8,109 nucleotides of DNA. It comes from DASQUP01 sp035641235 (lineage in GTDB: Bacteria; Actinomycetota; CADDZG01; WHSQ01). A program made the translations under genes and the position numbers. This document shows positions 1 through 5,802 of this stretch, in pieces (position 1 is the stretch's first letter; every line of letters starts with the position of its first letter). The notes below the pieces were generated by a model, which was not told the origin of the DNA, made no database searches, and worked only from the letters and a program-made list of their open reading frames with translations. The stretch is taken from positions 1-8,109 of the forward strand of contig DASQUP010000088.1 in assembly GCA_035641235.1 (NCBI GenBank), given 5' to 3'.

Positions 1-1
1 C

Positions 2-562
2 TGCCCAAAGGAAGTAAAGCCGTACCTCGTCGCAGCGGACGTAACCGGAGACGGCAAGGCGGACCACTCGTGGGGTCCACTTCGACATTGTTTTGTCTGT
101 GAGCCGACGGGCGCAGTGGATTTCGACGCCGACGGGGACGACGAACTCGTGGTGCTCGCTGCGGGTGGAAGCGTCGCCGCTTACCAAGTGCTTGCGGCCG
201 AGAAGTCGGGTGGTTCACTGGAGTTCGGTCCTTTGAAGGTCGCCGCGCCCGGAAACCCCGCGGGAAATCTCCATGCCGGAAGAGCGATCCACTTCTGGGC
301 CGGAGGCGACGAGGGCTACAGCGCGACGACCGCATGCGATGGATATCCCGAAGATCCCGTCTTGATCGTCGCGTGGTCCAACCATCCGGTCGACGGCCCC
401 GGATATGAGACGACGGAGATCCACATCACTCGCCTTGTCCTCCAGGACGGCGCCTTTCACGTTGTTGATCTCGTCAACACGAAGCAAGCAACGGATGATC
501 CGCTTCCGGACGAGTTCTCGCGCCGCGGCCGGGAGTGCGGCCTCAAGTTCCAGCCGCTCTGA
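2..562 (+). CDS. FG-GAP/VCBS repeat protein, C-terminal part (5' end outside window)
   Basis: The frame is open from the left edge to a TGA at 560-562, so this is the last about 186 residues of a longer protein. Two acidic repeat motifs are visible: DVTGDGKADHSW near residues 13-24 of the fragment, and DFDADGDDE right after the valine encoded at 116-118. This D-x-D-x-D-G pattern is typical of FG-GAP/VCBS beta-propeller repeats, which bind calcium and usually sit in secreted or surface proteins. The remainder is beta-rich with no recognised catalytic motif. A start at the GTG at 116 would cut through the repeat pair and is unlikely. The signal peptide and most repeats would lie left of the window. 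It converges on the DHFR-like gene. The specific role is unknown. Confidence 0.7.
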   Translation, partial: CPKEVKPYLVAADVTGDGKADHSWGPLRHCFVCEPTGAVDFDADGDDELVVLAAGGSVAAYQVLAAEKSGGSLEFGPLKVAAPGNPAGNLHAGRAIHFWAGGDEGYSATTACDGYPEDPVLIVAWSNHPVDGPGYETTEIHITRLVLQDGAFHVVDLVNTKQATDDPLPDEFSRRGRECGLKFQPL

Positions 563-598
563 TTCAAGATCCCGCGATGAGATCGGAGCCGCCCGACG

Positions 599-684
599 TC
601 TCGGCGCGCCGTTCCCCGTTCTTTCCTCCGGAACTTGCTGGTAGCGAGAGTCCTGGAGAAATGAAACCGATGGGCGCGCCGAGA
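599..684. repeat. 12-bp inverted repeat between convergent genes
   Basis: TCTCGGCGCGCC at 599-610 is the exact reverse complement of GGCGCGCCGAGA at 673-684, with a 62-nt spacer. The repeat contains the self-complementary octamer GGCGCGCC, so only the TCTC/GAGA flanks add information. It fills most of the 147-bp gap between the stop codons of two converging genes and might help terminate both, but the loop is long and no T-run follows. I see no gene in 563-709. Confidence 0.3.
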
Positions 685-709
685 GACTGTCTTCCAGCCT
701 GCGGCCTAT

Positions 710-1285
710 TTAAACCGGCTGATATGTCGCGATAACGACGCCTTTCGTCGTGGTCTGGCTGTCGACGAGTCTCAGCGGAGTGCGTGGACTGGTGTCGGGG
801 AAAAGCTTGCGTCCCGAACCGAGAACGAGTGGGTGGATCATCAGCATGTACTCGTCAATCAGGCCGTGAGGCATCAGCGATTGGATCAGCGCTCCGCTGC
901 CCATGATGTGCAAATCGTCACCCGGCTTCTGCCTGAGCTCAGCCACCGCCTCGGGCACATCTCCGCTCAGCAGTGTGGAGTTCGGCCACGACACCGGCTC
1001 GGAACTGTATGAGGCGACGAACTTAGGGGCGTTGTTGAGCGCGTCCTTGAACGGGCTGTCCGTGGTGTTCCAGTAGGCCAGCATGTCGTCGTAGCTCCGT
1101 CGCCCCAGCAGCAACCCCGCGCTGTGGGCCATGCGCGCTCCAATGGCCTGCCCCATAACATCATCGTTTCTCTCCATTGCCCACCCGCCGTGTTCGAAGC
1201 CGTCGCGGGTGTCCTCATCGGCGCGGCCCGGACCTTGAATGACTCCGTCCAGGGTCACGTGGTTGAGCACGACAACTCGCCTCAT
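710..1285 (-). CDS. Dihydrofolate reductase family protein (RibD C-terminal-like)
   Basis: This 191-residue protein has the DHFR/RibD reductase fold. It shows an N-terminal strand with LNHVTLDGVIQGPG (residues 7-20), then GRRSYDDM (61-68), the nucleotide-binding stretch HIMGSGALIQSL (126-137) and the late segment LIDEYMLMIHPLVLGSGRKLF (142-162, key residues DE, HP, G-S-G). Length and order match the YyaP/YwjB-type subgroup, which are probably NADPH-dependent reductases of mostly unknown substrate. They are not the essential folate enzyme. The start is supported by GAGGAGG seven bases before the ATG. It is the last gene of a leftward cluster, 49 bp after the VOC gene, and may be under the AraC-type regulator at its head. 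Confidence 0.85.
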   Translation of the reverse strand: MRRVVVLNHVTLDGVIQGPGRADEDTRDGFEHGGWAMERNDDVMGQAIGARMAHSAGLLLGRRSYDDMLAYWNTTDSPFKDALNNAPKFVASYSSEPVSWPNSTLLSGDVPEAVAELRQKPGDDLHIMGSGALIQSLMPHGLIDEYMLMIHPLVLGSGRKLFPDTSPRTPLRLVDSQTTTKGVVIATYQPV

Positions 1286-1334
1286 CTGCGTTCCTCCTCG
1301 GCTAATTCGCCACGCGCTGCAGGGCTGGTCTACC

Positions 1335-1763
1335 TCAGGCCGGAGGTCGCTCCCGCAATTGCATCAGCCGCAAGAAGTTTCCCGACGGGTCACGGAAGGC
1401 GGAGTCGATGCCGTACGGGCGGTCCTCCGGCGGCTCAACGAACTCGACCCCGCGGGCTGTCAGCTCTTCGAACGAGGCCGGGACGTCGTCGCTCTCGAGC
1501 AGCACGGTTCCGGCGAACCCCTTCGCCATCAGTCTCCGCAGCTGCTCGGCCGTTTCGGCGTCCATGACCGGCGGCTCGGGGATGGCGTTGAGCACCACCG
1601 CGACCCCGGGTTGCCCGACCGGGCCAACGGTGAGCCAGCGCAAGTTCCCCACTTCCGCCAGGGTGACGTCTGCCCGTACCTCCCAGCCGAGCTTCTCCGT
1701 ATAGAACGCGAGCGCCTCGTCCTGGTCGTGCACCCACAGCAGCGCGTAGGCGATCCTCATCAT
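1335..1763 (-). CDS. VOC family protein (glyoxalase/bleomycin-resistance-like)
   Basis: This 142-residue protein has the paired beta-alpha-beta-beta-beta modules of the vicinal-oxygen-chelate fold. Module one has the signature DEALAFYTEKLGWEVRADV (residues 15-33), and module two ends in FRDPSGNFLRLMQL (123-136, the usual DPxGN turn). In metal-dependent members a glutamate follows this turn; here the position reads LRLMQ, so metal chelation of the usual type is doubtful and a binding role is possible. The start is the first of two adjacent ATGs (1763 or 1760); the upstream bases GGGCGGGCG are only a weak ribosome site. The gene lies 12 bp after the AraC-type regulator, so the two are very likely co-transcribed. 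A regulator next to a VOC protein is a common actinobacterial pairing. The substrate is unknown. Confidence 0.85.
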   Translation of the reverse strand: MMRIAYALLWVHDQDEALAFYTEKLGWEVRADVTLAEVGNLRWLTVGPVGQPGVAVVLNAIPEPPVMDAETAEQLRRLMAKGFAGTVLLESDDVPASFEELTARGVEFVEPPEDRPYGIDSAFRDPSGNFLRLMQLRERPPA

Positions 1764-1775
1764 CGCCCGCCCATG

Positions 1776-2204
1776 CTAGGGCGGCGCAACGGCGCTGTCT
1801 TCTCGAAACGTCCGGTGCTGCGGGCGGCCGTAGGCACGCAGGAAGCACGTCGGCACGAGCGCATGCGCGGCCGCCGGGGGAAAACGTTCCCGATACGCAG
1901 TCGGTGGCATGCCGTACGTGCGCTTGAAGCTCGTCGTGAACGAGCCCACGCTAGTCAGCCCAACAGCGAGGCAGATCTCGGCCACAGAGCGGTCGGTGGT
2001 CCGCAGCAGCGCCGCGGCGCGCTCGAGCCGGCGGGTGAGCAAGTAGGCGTGCGGCGACTCGCCGAAGGCGTGCCGGAACTCCTCGCTGAAATGGCCTCGC
2101 GACAGCCCGGCGGCGCGAGCGAGATCGTCGACGGTCAGCGGCTCGAAGTAGCGCGCATCGACAAGATCCTTGGCGCGCAGCAAATGGCGAACCAACGGCT
2201 GCAT
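1776..2204 (-). CDS. AraC-family transcriptional regulator, DNA-binding domain only
   Basis: This protein of about 142 residues contains one AraC/XylS double helix-turn-helix domain (about residues 20-105). The first helix pair includes LTVDDLARAAGLSRGHFSEEF and the second includes SVAEICLAVGLTSVGSFTTSFK, followed by the family's closing GMPPTAYRER. There is no N-terminal ligand-binding domain, and a tail of about 35 residues follows the HTH. I use the ATG at 2204, which begins right before the conserved domain. GGGAG sits only one base upstream of it, so the GTG at 2222 (six codons earlier) is a real alternative; longer readings up to 2330 would overlap the divergent gene. It heads the cluster with the VOC and DHFR-like genes and probably controls it. 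Lack of an effector domain suggests control by abundance or by a partner. Confidence 0.82.
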   Translation of the reverse strand: MQPLVRHLLRAKDLVDARYFEPLTVDDLARAAGLSRGHFSEEFRHAFGESPHAYLLTRRLERAAALLRTTDRSVAEICLAVGLTSVGSFTTSFKRTYGMPPTAYRERFPPAAAHALVPTCFLRAYGRPQHRTFREDSAVAPP

Positions 2205-2300
2205 GCTCCCAGTATCCGCCACGGGAGATCGTTCTCTCTTGCGTAATCGCCCGCGCCATCCGCGGTAGACAACCAAAGAAGCTACATTGCGGGCTTGGAG
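2205..2300. promoter_or_regulatory. Divergent intergenic region between regulator and phosphatase genes
   Basis: These 96 bp must hold the promoters of the leftward AraC cluster and the rightward phosphatase gene. Leftward, TTGTCT (2272-2267) and GATTAC (2248-2243) are 18 bp apart and could be a weak -35/-10 pair. Rightward, TACATT at 2283-2288 fits an actinobacterial -10 (TANNNT) and would put the transcript start close to the start codon, giving a leaderless message. The region also holds CCGCGGTA (2260-2267) and CCAAAGAAGCT (2273-2283), both repeated at 3401-3435. The promoter elements are guesses from weak consensus matches. Confidence 0.35.
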
Positions 2301-2825
2301 ATGGCCAAGACCGTCGAGTTGCGCAGACATACAGATAGCGACGGAGATCGGCTCAGCGAAGACGGCGTTCGTGCCGCGGTCGCCATTGGCACTCGGCTCG
2401 AGGGCGGCTACGACCTGCTTGTCTCATCGGGCGCGCAGCGGGCGACCCAGACTCTCGCCTGCTTCCTCGCGGGCCACGGCGGTAAGCACGAGAGCGGAGT
2501 GACGGTCGATTACCGTTTTCGCAGCGAGGTCGAGAACCGCTGGCGTGCCGCCTACCAGAAGGCTGGCGCCGGCGACATCGCGTCGTTCCGGCGCGCCGAT
2601 CCCGAACTCGTAGAACAGGAGTCGGCGCGCCTGGCGGACGCGCTGCAGGGAGTGTTCGACGGGTTGCCCGAGGGTGGTCGCGCGCTCGTTGTCGGCCACT
2701 CACCGATGAACGAGGCCGCCGTCTACGGTTTGACGGGCCAGGAGGTGGAGCCGTTGTCCAAGGGCGCGGGGGTGATCGTCACCGAGGAGGACGGTACCTA
2801 CCGCGTGCGGGCGGCTCCGGCTTGA
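2301..2825 (+). CDS. Histidine phosphatase superfamily protein (SixA/GpmB-like)
   Basis: This 174-residue protein belongs to the branch of phosphatases that uses a phosphohistidine intermediate. LRRHTDSDGDRLSEDG (residues 7-22) is the N-terminal motif with the nucleophile His10; a threonine stands where the usual RHG glycine would be. SSGAQRATQT (42-51) supplies the conserved arginine (Arg47), and VVGHSPMNEAA (130-140) carries the second catalytic histidine, His133. The short length without a lid insertion resembles SixA-type phosphohistidine phosphatases, but the substrate cannot be read from sequence. The ATG at 2301 is preferred because it precedes the first strand closely; a TTG two codons earlier (2295) is possible. 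No well-spaced ribosome site exists for either, which fits a leaderless transcript. Confidence 0.8.
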   Translation: MAKTVELRRHTDSDGDRLSEDGVRAAVAIGTRLEGGYDLLVSSGAQRATQTLACFLAGHGGKHESGVTVDYRFRSEVENRWRAAYQKAGAGDIASFRRADPELVEQESARLADALQGVFDGLPEGGRALVVGHSPMNEAAVYGLTGQEVEPLSKGAGVIVTEEDGTYRVRAAPA

Positions 2826-2894
2826 GGGCGACTCTCACACGTCAGAGTGAACACCCAGAAATCTGGCCCCCTGCGATCAGGGAAAGGAGCAATC

Positions 2895-3356
2895 GTGTAC
2901 ACGCTCTACAACCTGTTCAAGTTCGTGCACGTCGCGGCGGTGATCGTCTGGATCGGAGGCATGGTCACGCTCGGGGTGATCAATGTGCGGGTCACGCGTG
3001 AAGGTGACAGAGCGGCACTGAGTTCCTTGTCGCGCCAGAGCGCCTTCTTCGGCAGCGCCATCATCGCCCCGGCGGCCGTCACCACCCTCATCGCCGGCAT
3101 CGTGATGGTCGTCGATGGAGACCTTGGCTTCGACACTCTATGGATTGTGTGGGGGCTGATAGTCGTTGTTGCGTCGATTCTTACCGGAGCAACTCTGATC
3201 CGCCGCGCGGGTGAGGAGCTCAGCGAACTCACGTCGAGCGTCAATCCAGACGGTACTCGGGTCGCCGCGCTCCAAAGCCGGCTGCGAACCTTGAACATGT
3301 TCAATCTGCTACTGCTCTTCTCCGCGGTGTGGGCGATGGTGTTCAAGCCGACGTAA
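2895..3356 (+). CDS. DUF2269-like four-helix integral membrane protein
   Basis: This 153-residue protein has four predicted membrane helices at about residues 8-30, 51-73, 81-103 and 132-150. The first helix contains FVHVAAVIVWIGGM (10-23), the His...Trp-Ile-Gly-Gly pattern seen in DUF2269 and CopD-like small membrane proteins. The loop between helices three and four is polar, with the sequence EELSELTSSVNPDG. The start is the GTG at 2895, chosen because AAAGGAG lies five bases upstream; an in-frame extension to 2847 would add a charged stretch without a ribosome site. It follows the phosphatase gene by 69 bp and precedes a 133-bp gap with a hairpin. The function is unknown; the histidine might bind haem or metal, which is speculation. 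Confidence 0.75.
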   Translation: MYTLYNLFKFVHVAAVIVWIGGMVTLGVINVRVTREGDRAALSSLSRQSAFFGSAIIAPAAVTTLIAGIVMVVDGDLGFDTLWIVWGLIVVVASILTGATLIRRAGEELSELTSSVNPDGTRVAALQSRLRTLNMFNLLLLFSAVWAMVFKPT

Positions 3357-3383
3357 GCCAGCGGGCGTCTCTGTCGGCGAAGA

Positions 3384-3433
3384 CTTCTTTGGGTTGCAGA
3401 CCGCGGTATCCACGGTGGGATCACCCAAAGAAG
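3384..3433. repeat. 11-bp inverted repeat with internal palindrome, possible operator or terminator
   Basis: CTTCTTTGGGT (3384-3394) and ACCCAAAGAAG (3423-3433) form a perfect 11-bp dyad around a 28-nt spacer. The spacer contains the palindrome ACCGCGGT (3400-3407) and the near-palindrome CCACGGTGG (3410-3418). It starts 27 bp after the membrane-protein stop and ends 56 bp before the dehydrogenase start. No T-run follows, so it may be a transcript-end hairpin of the GC-rich type or a regulator site for the downstream operon. Its right part shares two blocks with 2260-2283. Confidence 0.5.
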
Positions 3434-3489
3434 CTCCGCGACTCGTTGGTTTTGACCGTGCCCTCCCGATGGCTTTAGGGTCGCCCGAC

Positions 3490-4371
3490 ATGAATGTGGG
3501 CTTCGTCGGTCTCGGCGCAATGGGGGCCGGCATCGTCCGCCGCCTTCTCGCCGCCGGCCGGCCGGTGACCGGATGGAACCGCACCAAAACCAGGGCCGAG
3601 CCGTTGCTCGACGCCGGCATGGGATGGGCCGACACTCCTGGTGAACTCGCCTCCGGTTCGGACGTCGTGTTCTCGATGCTTACGGATACGGCAGCCGTCC
3701 AGGAGGTCGTACTGGGCGCCGCCGGAGTCCTGTCCGGCCTGAAGCCGGGCAGCATCTACATCGACATGAGCACAATTTCTCCCGAGACCAGTCGCGCGCT
3801 GGCTGCGGCAGTCGCCGAGGCCGGTTCAACGATGCTCGACGCGCCCGTATCGGGGAGCATGACCACACTCGAGCAGGGTGAGCTGGCCATCATGGTCGGG
3901 GGGGACGAGTCCTCATTCGAACGGGTCCGGCCGGTGCTTCTCGACATGGGATCGAAGATCACGCACGTGGGCGGCAACGGGCAGGCGCTGGTGCTGAAAC
4001 TTGCGATCAATCTCTCCCTCGTCGTGCAGATCACTTCGTTCTGCGAAAGCGTGGCCCTTGCCGAGAAGTCGGGCATCGCCCGCGAGACGGCCGTCGAAGC
4101 GATCCTTAAGAGCGTCATCGCGTCACCCGTCGTCGCGTACCGTGCTCCCCTGATTCTCGAGGACCACAAGGGTGATGCCGTCTTCGCCGATGTTGCTCTC
4201 CAACAGAAAGACCAGGTGATGGGACTCTCCCTGGCGCGGGAACTCGAGAGCCCAATGCCGCTGGCCGCGTTGGCCAACGAGTGGCTGACCGCAACCCGCG
4301 CAGCCGGATTAAACGACCGCGACTTCGTGGCCGTGCACCAGGTGTTCCGCGCTCTGGGAGGGATGCGATGA
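3490..4371 (+). CDS. NAD(P)-dependent beta-hydroxyacid dehydrogenase (3-hydroxyisobutyrate dehydrogenase family)
   Basis: This 293-residue protein has the usual family length. The Rossmann motif GLGAMGAGIVRRL is at residues 7-19, the substrate-loop motif DAPVSGSMTTLEQGELAIMV spans 117-136 (key S121, G122), and the catalytic segment has Lys170 and Asn174 in KLAIN. The family oxidises 3-hydroxy acids to semialdehydes or runs the reverse reaction (3-hydroxyisobutyrate, tartronate semialdehyde, succinic semialdehyde). The loop reads SGSMTT where most members have SGG-x-x-G, so the acid cannot be named. The start is the ATG at 3490, right before the first Rossmann strand, with AGGG nine bases upstream. 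The in-frame upstream extension crosses the inverted repeat and is not family-like. The stop overlaps the cupin start (ATGA), so the enzymes are co-translated. Confidence 0.88.
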   Translation: MNVGFVGLGAMGAGIVRRLLAAGRPVTGWNRTKTRAEPLLDAGMGWADTPGELASGSDVVFSMLTDTAAVQEVVLGAAGVLSGLKPGSIYIDMSTISPETSRALAAAVAEAGSTMLDAPVSGSMTTLEQGELAIMVGGDESSFERVRPVLLDMGSKITHVGGNGQALVLKLAINLSLVVQITSFCESVALAEKSGIARETAVEAILKSVIASPVVAYRAPLILEDHKGDAVFADVALQQKDQVMGLSLARELESPMPLAALANEWLTATRAAGLNDRDFVAVHQVFRALGGMR

Positions 4372-4769
4372 AGCCCTTCCGCACAAACATTCGCGACGTG
4401 CCCGCCGAAAAGAACCTCCGCCGGGACGAGGGTTGGGTAGACATGCACGTCCAGTTCCTCATCGACGAACGGACGGCGGGGTCCCAACAACTCGTCGTCG
4501 GCCGGACCGTACTGCCCCCGGGAGCGCGGCACGAGCGTCACTCCCACCCGCACGCGGACGAGTTTCTCGTAGTGATGTCGGGCCGCGGCATCATTTACAC
4601 CGACACCGGTGAGGAGCCCTCGGTATCCGGTGATGTGATCTTCACACCTGCGGGACACATCCACGGCTTCAACAACACATCGGATGAAGAGGTGCTTCTG
4701 ATCTGGGGATGGAGCGGCGCCGGATCTCTCGATGCCGCCGGATACGCACTTCCGTCGGAGCCGAGATGA
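4368..4769 (+). CDS. Single-domain cupin protein
   Basis: This 133-residue protein has both cupin motifs complete. Motif one, G-x5-H-x-H-x4-E-x6-G, spans residues 52-72 with His58, His60 and Glu65. Motif two, G-x5-P-x-G-x2-H-x3-N, runs from GDVIFTPAG through His99 to the closing NN at 102-103. Three His and one Glu are the standard ligands for Fe, Mn or Zn, so it should be a metal-binding enzyme (dioxygenase, isomerase or epimerase type) or a small-molecule binder. GGGAGGG ends five bases before the ATG, which overlaps the dehydrogenase stop as ATGA; its own stop overlaps the next start in the same way. This tight coupling ties it to a dehydrogenase and an FAH-fold hydratase, and argues for a step in one catabolic route. 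Confidence 0.88.
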   Translation: MKPFRTNIRDVPAEKNLRRDEGWVDMHVQFLIDERTAGSQQLVVGRTVLPPGARHERHSHPHADEFLVVMSGRGIIYTDTGEEPSVSGDVIFTPAGHIHGFNNTSDEEVLLIWGWSGAGSLDAAGYALPSEPR

Positions 4770-5455
4770 GTGCTGCACTCGACGATCGCGTGCGGCGAGG
4801 AATGGAGCGCCAGCTCGCGGCGCGCCGTGAACTAATCGCGGCCGGCGCCCAGCCGATTGGATGGAAGGTCGGGTTCGGCTCGGCGGCGGCGATGGCAAAA
4901 CTGGGCATCTCCTCCCCCCTGGTCGGATTTCTCACGGACGCAAGCCTCGTAGCGGACGGCTCAACTTTCTCGGTGTCGGGGTGGTCGCAGCCGATGTTCG
5001 AACCCGAGGTTGCCGTGCGAATGGCCGACGATGTCCGGAGCGGCGCGGATCTGGACGAGGTCGAGGGGGCAATTGCGGCCGTGGGACCGGCAATCGAACT
5101 CGTGGACCTCGATCCGCCACCAACCGACGTGGAGGAGATCTGCGCCGGCAATATCTATCATCGCGGTGTCGTTCTGGGGGCGGCGCGCCCGGGTGCGTCG
5201 CTGGCCCGAGCGATCGCACGTGTTTTCACAGACGACGACGCCACAGCTCAAACCGAGGATCCGCAGGAGCTACCGGGCGAAGCTGTTCGGCTCGTGGCTC
5301 AGGTAGCCGACGTCCTGAATGCAGTCGGCGAGCGGTTGCGATCCGGCGACGTTGTGATCACGGGTGCAGTCGTAAGCCCGCTCGCCATCCGACCGGAGAC
5401 CACGGTGCGCTACGAACTCGATCCGTTGGGAGCCCTCGAGCTCACGTTCTCCTAA
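4766..5455 (+). CDS. 2-keto-4-pentenoate hydratase / FAH-family enzyme
   Basis: This 229-residue protein resembles the MhpD/DmpE/HpcG group of the fumarylacetoacetase fold. GWKVGFGSAAAMAKLGISSP (residues 32-51) corresponds to the substrate-side GxKxGxTS region. FEPEVAV (78-84) gives the metal ligands Glu79 and Glu81, with another acidic cluster at PAIELVD (108-114). NIYHRGVVLG (129-138) and GDVVITGAV (194-202) are the later conserved strands. Known relatives hydrate 2-hydroxypenta-2,4-dienoate or act on related keto acids in meta-cleavage pathways, using Mg or Mn. At 229 residues it is slightly shorter than typical (about 260). GGAG lies five bases before the ATG, which overlaps the cupin stop (ATGA). 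It is the last gene of the trio and its TAA overlaps the stop of the convergent gene by 2 bp (4 bp together). Confidence 0.85.
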   Translation: MSAALDDRVRRGMERQLAARRELIAAGAQPIGWKVGFGSAAAMAKLGISSPLVGFLTDASLVADGSTFSVSGWSQPMFEPEVAVRMADDVRSGADLDEVEGAIAAVGPAIELVDLDPPPTDVEEICAGNIYHRGVVLGAARPGASLARAIARVFTDDDATAQTEDPQELPGEAVRLVAQVADVLNAVGERLRSGDVVITGAVVSPLAIRPETTVRYELDPLGALELTFS

Positions 5456-5802
5456 GGCGCAACTCCGAGCGTCCGCAGAAAATGCTGCCGCCCGAGTTCA
5501 AACCCGACCGCACACCCGAGGTCGACGAGCTCCTCCTCGGAAAAGAAGGAATGAAGGCGCGCCCAGAGATCGTCGTCGGCGGCATCTGCGTCCCAGACGA
5601 TGGCGTACGCCCACTCGAGAGCGGCCCGCTCTCGCCCGTCGAAGTCCTCGACGTCGACCGCGTCGGGATCAGACAGGTAGCGGAAACAGACTTCCTTCAC
5701 CGACTGGTCGACCACTCCTGCGCGCAGGACATTTTCGGTGATGAATTGCCACGTCTGGGCGGCGCCCGGGTGCAGCGCGAAAGGATCGACGATGTGTGTC
5801 AT
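5452..5802 (-). CDS. Carboxymuconolactone-decarboxylase-like paralogue without redox motif
   Basis: This 116-residue protein starts at the ATG overlapping the stop of the upstream AhpD-like gene (ATGA). It is clearly homologous to that neighbour: residues 30-44, VVDQSVKEVCFRYLS, match IVEHSLKELCRVYVS. ERAALEWAYAIVW (58-70) and LWARLHSFFSEEELVDLG (79-96) match the second half, and LRTLGV (109-114) matches IKTWGV. The stretch that would carry the C-x-x-C/U motif and the following helix is absent: the sequence goes from YLSDPD straight to the FDGRERAAL segment. So it keeps the all-helical fold core but not the peroxidatic or thiol-disulfide site. It may be a partner subunit of the upstream protein or a binding protein. 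A longer in-frame reading upstream to 6171 is a shadow of the neighbour. Confidence 0.82.
   Translation of the reverse strand: MTHIVDPFALHPGAAQTWQFITENVLRAGVVDQSVKEVCFRYLSDPDAVDVEDFDGRERAALEWAYAIVWDADAADDDLWARLHSFFSEEELVDLGCAVGFELGRQHFLRTLGVAP

Noticed and set aside
1239..2246. 335-residue rightward frame opposite the AraC and VOC genes
   Set aside because: Low-complexity Arg/Gly/Pro-rich translation, antisense to two clear genes; typical of GC-rich DNA.
2831..2848. Small inverted repeat ACTCT/AGAGT after the phosphatase stop
   Set aside because: A 5-bp stem with an 8-base loop and no T-run is too weak to call a terminator.
3394..3489. N-terminal extension of the dehydrogenase from the TTG at 3394
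   Set aside because: The extension runs through the inverted repeat and is not family-like; the ATG at 3490 puts the Rossmann strand at the N-terminus as expected.
3756..4898. 380-residue leftward frame opposite the dehydrogenase and cupin
   Set aside because: Antisense shadow of two genes with complete catalytic motifs; its own translation resembles no family.
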